Assembly (NCBI GenBank): GCA_037957365.1
Contig: JARHVA010000082.1
Location: forward strand, 62,001-126,000
DNA length: 64,000 bases
Direction of reading: 5' to 3'
DNA from: Torreya grandis
Lineage: Eukaryota > Streptophyta > Pinopsida > Cupressales > Taxaceae
Both the position numbers and the translations under genes were made by a program. Under the pieces are notes generated by a model. The model made no database searches, was not told where the DNA came from, and saw only the letters and a list, made by a program, of their open reading frames with translations. This document shows positions 37,819-49,118 of this stretch, in pieces. Position 1 is the first letter of the stretch. Every line of letters starts with the position of its first letter.

Positions 37819-38640
37819 TATAGGGATATTACAACTTAGCTCACTACCAACTATTTGACTAAATGGTTCAAGCTCACAAAATGGCGAGAGCATTCAAACT
37901 GAGGTTGCTCTCAAAAAGGTGAGAGCGTGGCTTAGGTTTCTCGTAAAATGATGAGAGTGTGGCTTAGGTTGCTCACAAATTGGTGAGAGTGTTCAAACTT
38001 AGATTGCTCATAAAATGGTGAGAGTGTTGGGAAAAGGGTGTTAAATAAGTATTGAGTGCTACCTACATAGCCCTAGAATAGGACCTCAAGTCGCTATAGT
38101 TCCACCCTTACAGTGGAGGAATTCGACTAGTGTAGCAGTGAATTCAAGTAAAACAAGCATAGTTGGAAAAAAGACATAGTATGACATAAGAAGTGGCAAG
38201 TTGGTATGTCAAGGCTGAATGTTGCCCATAGTTTTCCCATAGGTAGTTATAACTAGGACATAATGGCATAGGTCAATGGTACTAACTTGCCCAAAGGTGG
38301 TTATAATTAGTAGCAAGACTAGTGGTAAGAAAGGACTCACAAATGAAGAATGCAACTATCGAAACTTCTATCACACTATCCCAAGATATGTTCCTTGTAT
38401 AAAATAATTGAACCAATTGATGAACTAATCACATACCTTGATGCTAAAGCTACGTAATAAATGACAAAAACTAAGGTCAAACAGGCTAGGATTTTAGAAC
38501 ACACTGGGTTGATAGGTCGAAAGTGTTCAGTGGATATGGCAAAAGAGGATAGATAAGAATGGTATGTGTACAAAGAAAAATAGTGACAAAAAGGCATAAC
38601 TAAAATGGTCCTTATAAATTATACACCTTAGCATTTAATC
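37819..38640. other. 3' spacer of pol, copy B1
   Basis: Same as 6164-6960, with about four units of the GGTTGCTCACAAAATGG type at 37877-38040. No gene seen; the minus-strand frame at 38376-38597 is not conserved in the other copies. Confidence 0.6.
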
Positions 38641-39880
38641 ATAGTACTGCTTGAGATGAATTTATTTATTGGCTCCAGAAGTTCGTCACCATCTGGTACG
38701 GCAAGCTTATATACTCCTGATCCATAATTTACAGTGATGTCAAAAGGCCCTTTCTAGTTTGGTTTTAATTTCCCTTTATGTTTATTCTAAGCCATGGTAT
38801 TCTTTTGGTTTTCTTTGAGAACAAGATCACCAAGTTTAAATTTTTTATACTTCACATACTAATTTAGTGGCCTTTGAATCGATTCTGGTATGCTTGAATA
38901 TTTTTTAGCATGGCCATGTGTTTCTCATCTAGTAGGTCTAGATCTTGTAGGTGAGCTAATCGATAGTCATGATCATCGAGGACATGCTTGAAAGAGATGC
39001 ATAGTGAAGGTAATTTGACCTCAATGAGAAAGATGGATTCAGTACCATAAACAAGTGAGTATGGGGTGGCTCCTATGGGGGTATGATGATTGGTATGGTA
39101 TGCCTAAAGGGTAAGGAATATCTGGAGGTGCCAGTCATGACCGACATCATTGAAAATATTTTTGAGAATATTGATAATGGTTTTGTTGGATGCCTTATCC
39201 TGGGTACTACCTTGAGGGAAATATGTTGTAGAAAAATGTTGGGTGATGTTGTATTTAGTACATAACTAGTCTACATCTTTGTTCCTGAATGATCCTCCTT
39301 TATTGGATATAATTACAGAGGGGATATCATATCGGCAGATTAGATGGTTGAAGATGAATTTGGAAATTTGCTTTCAAGTCACGTAAGTGAGGGGTATAGC
39401 TTCAACCCATTTAGTGAAATATTCAGTGGTGGTAAGGATATGTTTATGGCCATTAGATGAAGTGGGGTTAATCTTTCCAATGAGGTCAAGTTTCCATGTA
39501 GAAAATAGCCATGGTCAACATCAATTTTAGAGTTTTTATTGGGGCATGAATCAAATTAGCATTCCATTGACATTTGTCACATTTCTTTACTTATGTAGTG
39601 GCATATGCATCCATTATGGGCCAATAATAACCAGTACGTAAGATATTTTTAGATAGGATTGCCCCACTAGAATGAGCTCCACATACTCTTTCGTGAACTT
39701 CTCTTAATGCTAATGTAGACTCTATCAAAGTTAAACAATGAAGCAGAGTTTCATCAAAACTATGATGGTAAAGAGTGGATCCAAGTAAAGTATAATGAGT
39801 AAAATGATGAATGAAGGCTTTGGTTTGTTTTTAAGATAGGTTGGATGGCGAAAATTGGTCATGAAGCTAGTTTTAAAGGT
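38641..39880 (-). pseudogene. Integrase of Tat-type element B1
   Basis: The minus strand holds the integrase in several frames: the catalytic core lies at about 39780-39260 and the C-terminal tail (VLDDHDYR..., LDEKHMAML, GDLVL-type motif, final PDGDELL-like end) at 39000-38650. Frequent stops and shifts. The + strand frame at 39083-39265 is antisense. It would have carried out strand transfer. Confidence 0.65.
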
Positions 39881-39887
39881 CTAAGTA

Positions 39888-40380
39888 CTAGATATAATTA
39901 GGACCAATAATATCAAAAATCATGGCAATGATTGAAGGTTCATGAGTTGGTGATGACAAATTCTCGATGAGGGACTGATACTCTTTAGATTTATCTATTT
40001 TTTGAATTAGAAATCCAATAGTAGCCATGGCATCTACAGTTCTATTACTATCCCTCGATATATGTTCAAACTGAATGTTGGCAATTTGCTTCCTAAGAGT
40101 GTCAACCATGGCTTTATATGGAACCAACTTGTCATCTTTGGTCTAAAAATGATCTATGACCTAATTAATGATTAGCTAAGAATCACCATAAACTTGAAGA
40201 TGAGATATATTCTAATACACTACTTGTCAAAGTCTTGCAATAAGTTCTCCATACTCGGCCATGTTGTTTGTACAAGGAAATCTGATTTTGAATGATTTGG
40301 GGATTAAATTCCCTTGTGGTGTAATAAATAATAGGCCTACCCCTAATCCATGTGTAGTGAATGATCCATCAAAATACAGC
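39888..40380 (-). pseudogene. Second RNase H (aRH-type) of B1
   Basis: Read on the minus strand: LYFDGSFTTHGLGVGLLFIT (first Asp), NNMAEYGELIA (Glu), then QVYGDS (second Asp) after a frame change, then LVPYKAMVDTLRKQIANI and FEHISRDSNRTVDAMATIG. This is a complete RNase H fold separate from the usual one, placed between RNase H and integrase. In plants that arrangement marks the Tat lineage (Ogre, Retand and relatives). A stop lies after YGDS. Confidence 0.7.
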
Positions 40381-40382
40381 TT

Positions 40383-40835
40383 CTAGGGTTGCTCCTCAAG
40401 GTCTGTATCAATAATGGTCATGATGGTTTCTTTAGGAAATGGAAAATTGAGAGGTGCTTCAGCAAGTTGATCTGCCAGAACTTGTCCTTTGATTACTTTC
40501 TGATTAACATACTCTATGTCAAAATCACTAAGAAGCATGATCCATTCAGCCATTCTACCTTGTAAAGCTATTTTAGATAGTAGATACTTGAATGGATCTA
40601 ATTTTAAAATGACCATATTTTTATTATTCAACATGTAATGACGTAGTTTTTGAGCTATGAAAACCATGGCTAGACAAGTTTTTTCAATAGGTGCATGGTT
40701 ATGTTCATATGCAACCAAGGTATGGCTTAGGTAGTAAATAACATGTTCCTCTCCATTGTCATCATGTTGATCCAAGAGTGCCCCGAAAGCATAATTAGTA
40801 GCTGATAGGTATAACAAGAATGGCTTTCCTGGCAT
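40383..40835 (-). pseudogene. RNase H of Tat-type element B1
   Basis: A 150-codon open stretch on the minus strand reads KPFLLYLSATNYAFGALLDQ, then EEHVIYYLSHTLVAYEHNHA, then LRHYMLNNKNMVIL, then WIMLLSDFDIEYVNQK. The Asp that should follow LSAT is Asn here (ATNYA), while copies B2 and C keep Asp, so this copy has lost a catalytic residue. It ends next to the second RNase H. Confidence 0.75.
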
Positions 40836-40999
40836 AGGAGGTAATAAAACAAGTGGATTGACAAGATAATCTTTGAGTTGTTGAAAAGTTGTTTAGAAGT
40901 GATCATCCCAGTGAAATGCAACTCATTTCTTCAAAAGGTGCATAAATGGATGGCACTTATCTAATAAATGAGAGATGAATCATCAAATGGACTCGATCT

Positions 41000-41906
41000 T
41001 ACCCTACAAATTATGAAGTTGCTTCAAAATGGTTGGTGGCAACATCTCAATTATAGCATAGACTTTAGCTGGATCGACTTAAATACCTCTATGAAACACA
41101 ATGAAGGCCAGTAATTTGCCTGAAGTTACACCAAACACACATTTCTTTGGATTTATTCTGACTTTGTAATCTCATAGTCTTTCAAATATCTTATGCAGCA
41201 ATGTTGGATGGTTAGCTTTGGTCTTGGATTTTCTTAATATGTCATCGACATAGTCTTCAACAATATCATGCATCATATCATGGAATATGACAGTCATGGC
41301 TCTTTGATATGTAGCTCCTACATTTTTAAGGCCAAATGTCATCACCTGATAGCAAAATGTTCCCCATGGAGTGGTGAATGTTGTTTTATGTTGATCTTTT
41401 GGTGTTATTTTGATCTGATTGTATCTTGAAAATCCATCTATGATTGAAAGCATTTCATAACCTACCATGGGGTTGACAATCATGTTGATATTAGGCAAGG
41501 GAAAATCATCTTTAGGATAATATTTGTTGATGTGTTAAAAATTAGTACAAATTCTGATTCTTTTAGGCTTTTTTCTAATAGGTATTACATTAGAGATCCA
41601 TTCTGAGTAGTCAATGGATCAAATACATCCTAATTCTAAGATTTTTTCTAACTCTTTCTTTACCAATATAGTAATACAAGGATGCATCTTACATATCTTT
41701 TGTTTTATTGGTTTGGCATCAAGATTAACCAAAAGGTGGTGTAGAACCAAGGTGGGGTCTAATCTTGGCATGTCATAATAGGCCCATGAAAATATATCCA
41801 CAAACTCTCTCAATAGAGCTGTAAAAATGTCACGTTCTTCCTTAGTGAGGGATGCACCTAATTCTATCATTTTTAGGTATGATGAAGTCCTGATATTTAC
41901 CTCCAT
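41000..41906 (-). pseudogene. Reverse transcriptase of Tat-type element B1
   Basis: 41906-41619 gives the lead-in (ERDIFTALLREFVDIFSWAY, then MPRLDPTLVLHHL, KPIKQKICKMHP). 41498-41172 gives the core: MPNINMIVNPMVGYEMLSII, DGFSRYNQIKITPKDQHKTT, TPWGTFCYQVM, NVGATYQRAM and the active site DYVDDIL. This is the only one of the three Tat-type RT copies in the window that keeps YVDD. A stop separates the two parts. Confidence 0.8.
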
Positions 41907-42299
41907 TGTATCTTTGACTAGAAGGGTTGAAATATCTTCTAGGATAGTAGGTAGCGACTTAAATTATTGGACTATGTCAGGGTCCTTTGTTAGGACTTGC
42001 TCTTCAAATTCTCCAAGTCATGATGAATCTGAGTCTCCTAATGGAAGAATTGGCCATTTAACAAAAATAGTCAAAAATTCTTGGAGAATTTGATCAAATA
42101 CTTGTTGTTACTCAAAATTAAACTCAGATCCATAGGCAAGTTCATCATTGGTGGTATCCTCATCTAAATTCAAATAAAAATGAACACCCCCATCTAATGG
42201 TGCATGAAATAGGTTGTCACCACTAGACTGGCCTTTATCTTTACTTTTTCCTTAATCAAAAAGTGCCTCAAAGAGGTTTTCACTTTGGGACCTCAATGT

Positions 42300-43193
42300 T
42301 TTATTTATTTGTTTTTCGCTAAAGGTGTTTACTCGCTCTCCAACATAGGGTACAAGATCTAATGTGATTGAGAATCTTGATTTTTGATCTCCCAACGGAG
42401 CATTGTCTCTAAGGCATAAGAAATCAAAGAATGCCTCATCATTCTGGAACTCATCAATCGACAGACTAGATTCTTATTGGTCCCAATCTATCAGTTGGAG
42501 ATAATATAATGGAAATGGATTGTGATGAATGGCTTGGGTAATGGTACATATGGCATTGTCATCAAACAGGTTGGTTTTAGCTAGGTTATCAAAGGTGAGG
42601 CTATGATCAGACTCTGCTTCACTATCGACATCATCATCATGAGTCGGTGATGGAGTTTGACTAAAATATGTGGGGTCACCCCTACATGGTTTAAATCCAA
42701 TTCCATAAGGTCTTTCATACTTACTCATGGAAATTGGCTCGATGGTTCCTTGCTGATTCAGTCTGAGGCCTCTTCCTTCATAATTGTGATGCTCCATGAT
42801 CTTGTTGGGAATAGGATACTTTACAATGTTATAAAAATCAACTTGGTCGTCATCGTATAACCATGATTCTTTCCCTTAAAGAGGGTCAGGTCTTAGGCCA
42901 GATGCTGGTACAAATGTGATAGGTCCCTTGTCTTTATTATTTTGTTGCCAATGCATATGTGGAATGAAGTTAGGCCACCCAAAGTTTTTTGGATTTTGAG
43001 GAAGATTGGTGATATGAAATGTGTCATGCATCACATATTCTCCTGGTCCATTATCTAAAATAGTAAAATGATAGGAAGCTTTATGAGGCACCATGTGGGA
43101 AAGGGAATCCAAGGTATTATGATCTATATAATTATCTGATGAAAGATTAATAAGTATAGCCTTTCCTTTATCCTGCTTGGAACTTGGATTCAT
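42300..43193 (-). pseudogene. PR-RT linker with G-patch-like segment, B1
   Basis: 42797-42474 reads MEHHNYEGRGLRLNQQGTIE, then YERPYGIGFKP, the glycine-rich G-patch-like segment known between protease and RT in Tat elements, followed by an acidic stretch (DDDVDSEAESDHSLTFD). 43193-42876 is the preceding linker (DKGKAILINLSSDN, LDNGPGEYVMHDTFHITN). Function of the linker unknown. Confidence 0.6.
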
Positions 43194-43199
43194 GCCGTA

Positions 43200-43580
43200 C
43201 TAATAATTATAGCTTTGAAACTTAGATTCAAGATGCTTGCAATGTTCATATGGGTGTAAATCTCTTGGAATAATCACCTTCATCCCTGAGTGGAAAAACA
43301 TGATACTTTGATGTAGTGTTGACGAGACTACATGAATCTCATGTAACCAAGGCCTACCTAGAAGCATGTTGTATGATAACTCAAGAACTAACACATGATA
43401 AAGTGTATCATGGGTCAAAGGCCCAGTGATAATTTTAAAACTAATGGTGCCTTGTGATTCTCTTTCTTGATGATCATAAGCTTTGATAGTTATTGTTTTT
43501 GGATGGAGATTTGTCATTGTGTACCCAAGAAGCTTGATGAGCTTGAGAGACACTATATTGAGGCTAGATCCATTGATAGT
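43200..43580 (-). pseudogene. Protease fragment of B1, cut at its N side
   Basis: The minus strand reads VSLKLIKLLGYTMTNLHPKT, then ITIKAYDHQERESQGTISFK, then HVLVLELSYNMLLGRPWLH; LLGRPW is the C-terminal signature of these retropepsins. The active-site IDNGSGLN loop that precedes VSLKLIK in copy B2 (49721) is absent: the sequence is broken just upstream, at GATCCATT, and joins the LTR-like repeat of the next copy. Gag is therefore missing from B1. Confidence 0.7.
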
Positions 43581-43911
43581 TAACTTTATAGGAGTGATAC
43601 TAAGTACATGGGATGATGATATGTCTCACCATATAAATGCATACACCGAAAAATGTCTTTTAATAGATTTTTCAAATATCCCTTATGATTCAAATAAGAT
43701 CACAAAAATAAAAATGTTTGTTCTAACAATAAATATGATTACATTTAGAAATAAAAATATATTAATACTTTTTAAAAATCATCTTATTAATAATTAAAAA
43801 TAAGTTTTTATATAATATTATTTAATATTGATACTAATTTATAAATTAGTAATAACTAATATTAATTTTCATAATAGATAACAAATATTTTTTCACCATT
43901 TTATTTTCACA
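43581..43911 (-). repeat. ~400 bp LTR-like repeat, truncated copy, B2
   Basis: Begins at the breakpoint with TAACTTTATAGGAGTGATAC, lacking the first ~75 bp found in other copies, and ends TTTTCACA. The hAT relic and minisatellite that should lie to its left are absent. Confidence 0.65.
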
Positions 43912-44742
43912 TATAGGGATATTACAACTTAGCTCACTACTAACTATTTGACTAAATGGTTCAAGCTCACAAAATGGTGAGAGCATTCAAACTGAGGTTG
44001 CTCTCAAAAAGGTGAGAGCATGGCTTAGGTTTCTCGCAAAATGATGAGAGTGTGGCTTAGGTTGCTCACAAAATGGTGAGTGTGTTCAAACTTAGATTGC
44101 TCATAAAATGGTGAGAATGTTGGGAAAAGGGTGACTGAGCTAACCTCAATAAGTATTGAGTGCTACCTACATAGTCCTAGAATATGACCTCAAGTCACTG
44201 TAGTTCCACCCTTACAGTGGAGGAATTTGACTAGTGCAATAGTCAATTCAAGTAAAACAAGCACAATTGGAAAAAAGACACAGTATGACAGAGGAAGTAG
44301 CAAGTTGGTACGTCAAGGTTTAATGTTGCCCCTAGTTTTCCCATAGGTGGTTATAACTAGGACACAATGGCATAGATCAATGGTACTAACTTGCCCAAAG
44401 GTGGTTATAATTAGTAGCAAGACTGGTGGTAAGAAAGGACTCACAAATGAAGAATGCAACTATCAAAACTTCTATCACACTATCCCAAGATATGTTCCCT
44501 ATCTAAAATACATGAACCAATTGATGAACTGATCAGATACCTTGATGTTGAAGATACGTAATAAATGACAAAAACCAAGGTCAAATAGGCTTGCCTTTTA
44601 GAACACGCTAGGTTGATAGGTCAGAAGTGTTCAGTGGATATGGCAAAAGAGGACAGATAAGAATTGTATGTGTACAAAGAAGAATAGTGACAAAAAGGCA
44701 TAACTAAAATGGTCCTTACAAATAATACACCTTAGCATTCAA

Positions 44743-45800
44743 TCATAGTACCGCTTGAGATGAATAATATGGCTCTATAAGTTTGTCACCATCTGGCATG
44801 GCAAGCTTATATGCTCGTAATCTATAATTTGTAGTGATGTCGAAAGGCCCTATCCAGTTTGGTTTGAATTTCCATTTATATTTCTTCTCATCCATGGTAT
44901 TCTTTTGGTTTTCTTTGAGAACAAGATCACCAAGTTTAAATGTTCTATACTTCACATGCTGATTATAGTGGCCTTTGAGTCGATTCTGATATGCTTGAAT
45001 ATTGTTCAGCATGGCCATGTGTTTCTCATCTAGTAGGTCTAGATCTTGCAAGCGGGCTACTCGATAGTCATGATCATCAAGGACATGCTTGAAAGGCATG
45101 CATAGTGAAGGCAATTTGACTTTAATGAGAAGGATGGCTTTAATACCATAAACAAGTGGTATGGGATGGCTCCTATGGGGGTATGATGATTGGTACAATA
45201 TGCCCAAAGGGTAGGGAATATCTGGAGGTGCCAGTCATAACTGACATCATTGACAATCTTTTTGAGAATATTGACAATGGTTTTATTGGATGCCTTACCC
45301 TAACTATTACCTTGAAGGTAATATGTTGTAGAAAAATGTTGGGTGATGTTGTATTTAGTACATAACTAGTCTACATCTTTGTTCTTGAATTATCCTCCTT
45401 TATTGGATATAATTCCAGAGGGGATATCATATCAGCGGATGAGATGTTTGAAGATGGATTTGGAAATCTGCTTTCAAGTCATGTAAGTGAGGGGTATAGC
45501 TTCAACCCACTTAGTGAAATATTCGGTGGTGGTAAGGATATGTTTATGGCCATCAAATGAAGTGGGGTTAATCTTTCCAATGAGCTCAAGTCTCCATGTA
45601 GAAAATGGCCATGGTGTCAATATCAATTTTAGAGTTTTTATTGGGGCATTAATCAAATTAGCATGCCATTGACATTTGTCACTTTTCTTTACATATGTAG
45701 TGGCATTTACATTCATTATGGGCAAATAATAACCAGTACGTAAGAGCTTTTTTGATAGGACTGCCCCACTAGAATGGGCTCCACATACTCTTTCGTGAAC
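44743..45800 (-). pseudogene. Integrase of Tat-type element B2
   Basis: 45725-45474 reads KKSDKCQWHANLINAP (the CC half of the HHCC zinc site), then LTPWPFSTWRLELIGKINPT, then KHILTTTEYFTKWVEAIPLT. The first catalytic Asp, normally in the LDLIG motif, is Glu here (RLELIG). 45207-44743 is an open C-terminal stretch (HVLDDHDYRVARLQDLDLLD, KLGDLVLKENQ, WIGPFDITTNYRLRAYKL, then AMPDGDKLIEPY) ending in a natural stop. This is the best reference for the family's pol end. Confidence 0.8.
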
Positions 45801-45989
45801 TTCTCTTAATGATAATGTAGACTCTGTCGAAGTTAAACAATGAAGCAGAGTTCCATCAAAACTACGATTGTAAAGAGTATATCCAAGTAAAGTATAATAA
45901 GTAAAATGATGAATGAAGGCTTTGGTTTATTTTAAAGATAGGTTAGATGGAGAAACTTGGTCATGAAGGTAGTTTTAAAGGTCTAAGTA

Positions 45990-46480
45990 CTAGATAGAAT
46001 TAGGACCAACAATATCACAAATCATGGCAACGATTGAAGGTTCATGAGTTGGTGATGACAAATTCTCGATGAGGGACTGATACTCTTTAGATTTATATAT
46101 TTGTTGAATTAGAGAGCCAATAGTAGCCATGACATCTATAGTTCTATTACTAGCCCTCGATATATGCTCAAACTGAATGTTGGCAATTTGCTTTTTAAGA
46201 GTGTCAACCATGGCTTTATATGAAACCAACTCGTCATCTTTGGTCTAAAAATGATCTATGACCTAGTTAATGATTAACTAAGAATCACCATAAACTTGAA
46301 GATGAGATATATTCTAATACACTGCTTGTCAAAGTCCTGTAATAAGTGCTTCATACTCAACCATGTTGTTTATATAAGGAAAGTTGATTCTGAATGATTT
46401 AGGGATTAGATTCCCCTATGGTGTAATAAATAATAGGCCTACCCCCAATCCATGTGTAGTGAATGATCCATCTAAATATA
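45990..46480 (-). pseudogene. Second RNase H (aRH-type) of B2
   Basis: The minus strand shows VSYKAMVDTLKKQIANIQFE, HISRASNRTIDVMATIG at 46229-45990, and upstream the DGSFTTHGLGVG-type and NMVEYEALI-like pieces. Same location and order as 39888-40380. Stops interrupt it near the YGDS position. Confidence 0.65.
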
Positions 46481-46484
46481 GCTT

Positions 46485-46955
46485 CTAGGGCAACTCCTCA
46501 AGGTCTATATCAATAACGGTCATGATGAATTCTTTAGGAAATGGAAACTTGAGTGGTTGTGTGTCCATGAGAGGTGCTTCAGCAAGTTTATCTGTAAGAA
46601 CTTGTCCTTTGATTGCTTTTTTATTAACATACTCTATGTCAAACTCACTAAGAAGCATGATACATTTAGCCATTCTAACTTGTAAAGTTATTTTAGATAG
46701 TAGATACTTGAATGGATCTACTTTTAAAATGACCATATTTTTATTATTCAACATGTAATGACATAGTTTTTGAGTTTTGAAAGCCATGGCAAGACAAGCT
46801 TTTTCAATAGGTGCATAGTTATGTTCATATGCAACCAAGGTACGGCTTAGATAGTAGATAGCATGCTCATTTCCATTGTCATCATGTTGATCCAAGAGTG
46901 CCCCCAGAGCATAATCAATAGCTAATAGGTATAACAAGAATGGCTTTCCTGGCAT
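46485..46955 (-). pseudogene. RNase H of Tat-type element B2
   Basis: A 156-codon open stretch: KPFLLYLLAIDYALGALLDQ keeps the catalytic Asp, then NEHAIYYLSRTLVAYEHNYA, PIEKACLAMAFKTQKLCHYM and LLSEFDIEYVNKKAIKGQVL. Mostly intact domain within a dead polyprotein. Confidence 0.75.
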
Positions 46956-47149
46956 AGGAGGTAATAAAACAAGTGGATTGATAAGATAATCTTTGAGTTG
47001 TTGAAAAGTTGTTTGGCTGTGATCTTCCTAGTTAAATGCAGCTCCTTTATTTAAAAGGTGCGTAAATGGATGGCACTTGTCTGACAATTGAGAGATGAAG
47101 CGTCGGATAAACTTGATCTTACCCTACAAACTATGAAGTCGCTTCAAAC

Positions 47150-47870
47150 TGGTTGATGGCAGCATCTCAATTATAGCATGGACTTTAGCTAGATTGACTT
47201 CAATGCCTCTATGAGACACGATGAAGCCCATTAATTTGCTTGAATTTACACCAAGCACACATTTATTTGGATTTAGTCTGACTTTGTAATCTCATAGTCT
47301 TTCAAATATCTTATGCAACAATGTTGGATGGTTAGCTCTGGTCTTGGATTTTCCTAATGTGTCAACGGCATAGTCTTTAACAATATCATGCATCATATCA
47401 TGGAATAATATAGTCATGGCTCTTTGATATGTAGCTCCTACATTTGTACGACCAAATGGCATCACCTGATAAAAAAATGTTCCCCATGGAGTGGTGAATT
47501 TTTTTGTGTGTTGATGTTTTGATGCTAGCTTGATCTGATTATATCTTGAAAATCCATCCATGAGTGAAAGCATTTCATAACCTACCATGGGGTCGACAAT
47601 CATGTCGATATTAATTAAGGGAAAATCATCTTTAGGAAAATCTTTGTTGATGTATTGAAAATTAGTACAAATTTTGATTCCTTTAGGCTTTTTGCTAACA
47701 AGTATTACATTAGAGATACATTATGAGTAATCAATGGATCAGATACATCCTACTTCTAAGAGTTTTTCCAACTCTTTCTTTACTAATACAACAATATGAG
47801 GATGCATCTTACATAGCTTTTACTTTACTAGTTTGGCATCAAGATTAACCACAAGGTGGTGCAGAACCAA
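47150..47870 (-). pseudogene. Reverse transcriptase of Tat-type element B2
   Basis: 47603-47292 reads MVGYEMLSLMDGFSRYNQIK, TPWGTFFYQVMPFGRTNVGA, TYQRAMTILFHDMMHD. The active-site DYVDDIL of copy B1 is DYAVDTL here, so the catalytic Asp pair is destroyed. The lead-in with HHLVVNLDAKLVK lies at 47870-47760 with shifts. Confidence 0.75.
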
Positions 47871-48086
47871 GGTGGGGTCTAATCTTGGCATGTCAGAATA
47901 GACCCATACAAATATATCCATAAACTATCTCAACAGAGCTATAAAAATGTCACATTTCTCCTCAGTGATGGATGCACCTAATTTTATCATTTTTAGGTAT
48001 GATGAAGTCCTGATATTTACCTCCATTTTATCTTTGACTAGAAGGGTTGAACTATCTTCTAGGATAGTGGGTAGTGACTTAAACTA

Positions 48087-48980
48087 TTAGACTATGTCAG
48101 GGTCCTCTCTTAGGACTTGCTCTTCAACTTCTCCAAGGCATGATGAATTTGAGTCTTCTAATGGAAGATTTGGCCATGTAACAAAAACAGTCAGAAGTTC
48201 TTGGAGAATTTGATTAAATACTTGTTGTTGCTCAAAATTAAACTTAGATCCATACAAAACTAAACTTAGATCCATAGGCATTTTCATCATTGGTGGTCTC
48301 CTCATCTAAATTCAAAGAAGAATGAACACCCCCATCTAATGGTGCCTGAAATAGGTTTTCACCACTAGACTGGCCTTTATCTTTACTTTTTCCTTTATCA
48401 AAAAGTGCCTCAAAGAGGTTTTCACTTTGGGACCTCAATGTTTTATTTATTTGTTTTTGGCTAAAGGTGTTCACTCACTCTCCAAAATAGACTATAGGAT
48501 CCAATGTGATTGAGAATCTTGATTTGTGATCTCCCAATGGAACATTGTCTCTAAGGCCTAAGAAATCAAAGAATGCCTCATCATTCTGGAACTCATCAAT
48601 CGATAGACTGGATTCTTGTTGGTCCCAATCTATTAGTTGGGGATAATATAATGGAAATGGATTGTGATGAATGGCTTGGGTAATGGTACATATGGCATTA
48701 TTATAAAATAGGTTAGTTTCAGCTAGCTTATCAAAGGTGAGGCTATGATCAGACTCTGCTTCGCTATCGATGTCATCATCACTAGTCATTGTTGATGGAG
48801 TTTGAATAAAATATGTGGGGTCACCCCAGGTGGTTTAAATCCAATTCCATAAGGTATTTCATACTTACTCATGGAAATTGGCTTGATGGTTCCTTTTTGA
48901 TTCAGTCTGAGGCCTCTTCCTTCATAATTGTGACACTCCATGATCCTATTGGGAATAGGATACTTTACACTTTTATAATA
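48087..48980 (-). pseudogene. PR-RT linker with G-patch-like segment, B2
   Basis: 48789-48475 reads DDDIDSEAESDHSLTFDKLA, TNLFYNNAICTITQAIHHNP, YYPQLIDWDQQESSLSIDEF; the G-patch-like part lies at 48940-48820 in broken frames. 48474-48244 (KGKSKDKGQSSGENLFQAPL) continues toward RT. Matches 42300-42800 and 61725-62321. Confidence 0.6.
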
Positions 48981-49118
48981 ATCAACTTGGTCCTCATTGT
49001 ATAACCATGATTCTTTCCCTTCAAGAGGGTTAGGTCCTAGGCTAGATGTTGGTACAAATGTGATAGGTCCCTTGTCTTTATTCTTTTGTTGCCAATGTAT
49101 ATGTTGAATGACTTTAGG

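Larger units (their letters stand above)
32309..43580 (-). mobile_element. Composite B1: Tat-type Ty3/gypsy element with hAT and minisatellite on its 3' side
   Basis: The minus strand from 43553 down to 38640 carries protease, G-patch-like linker, RT, RNase H, a second RNase H and integrase. Continuing in the 3' direction of pol come a spacer, the ~400 bp repeat, an antisense hAT transposase relic, the GATGAGGG minisatellite and the CTACCTAC array. The part from 32309 to about 39160 is collinear with 1-7490. The gag end is missing: pol is cut in the protease at about 43580, where another copy's LTR-like repeat begins. Confidence 0.7.
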
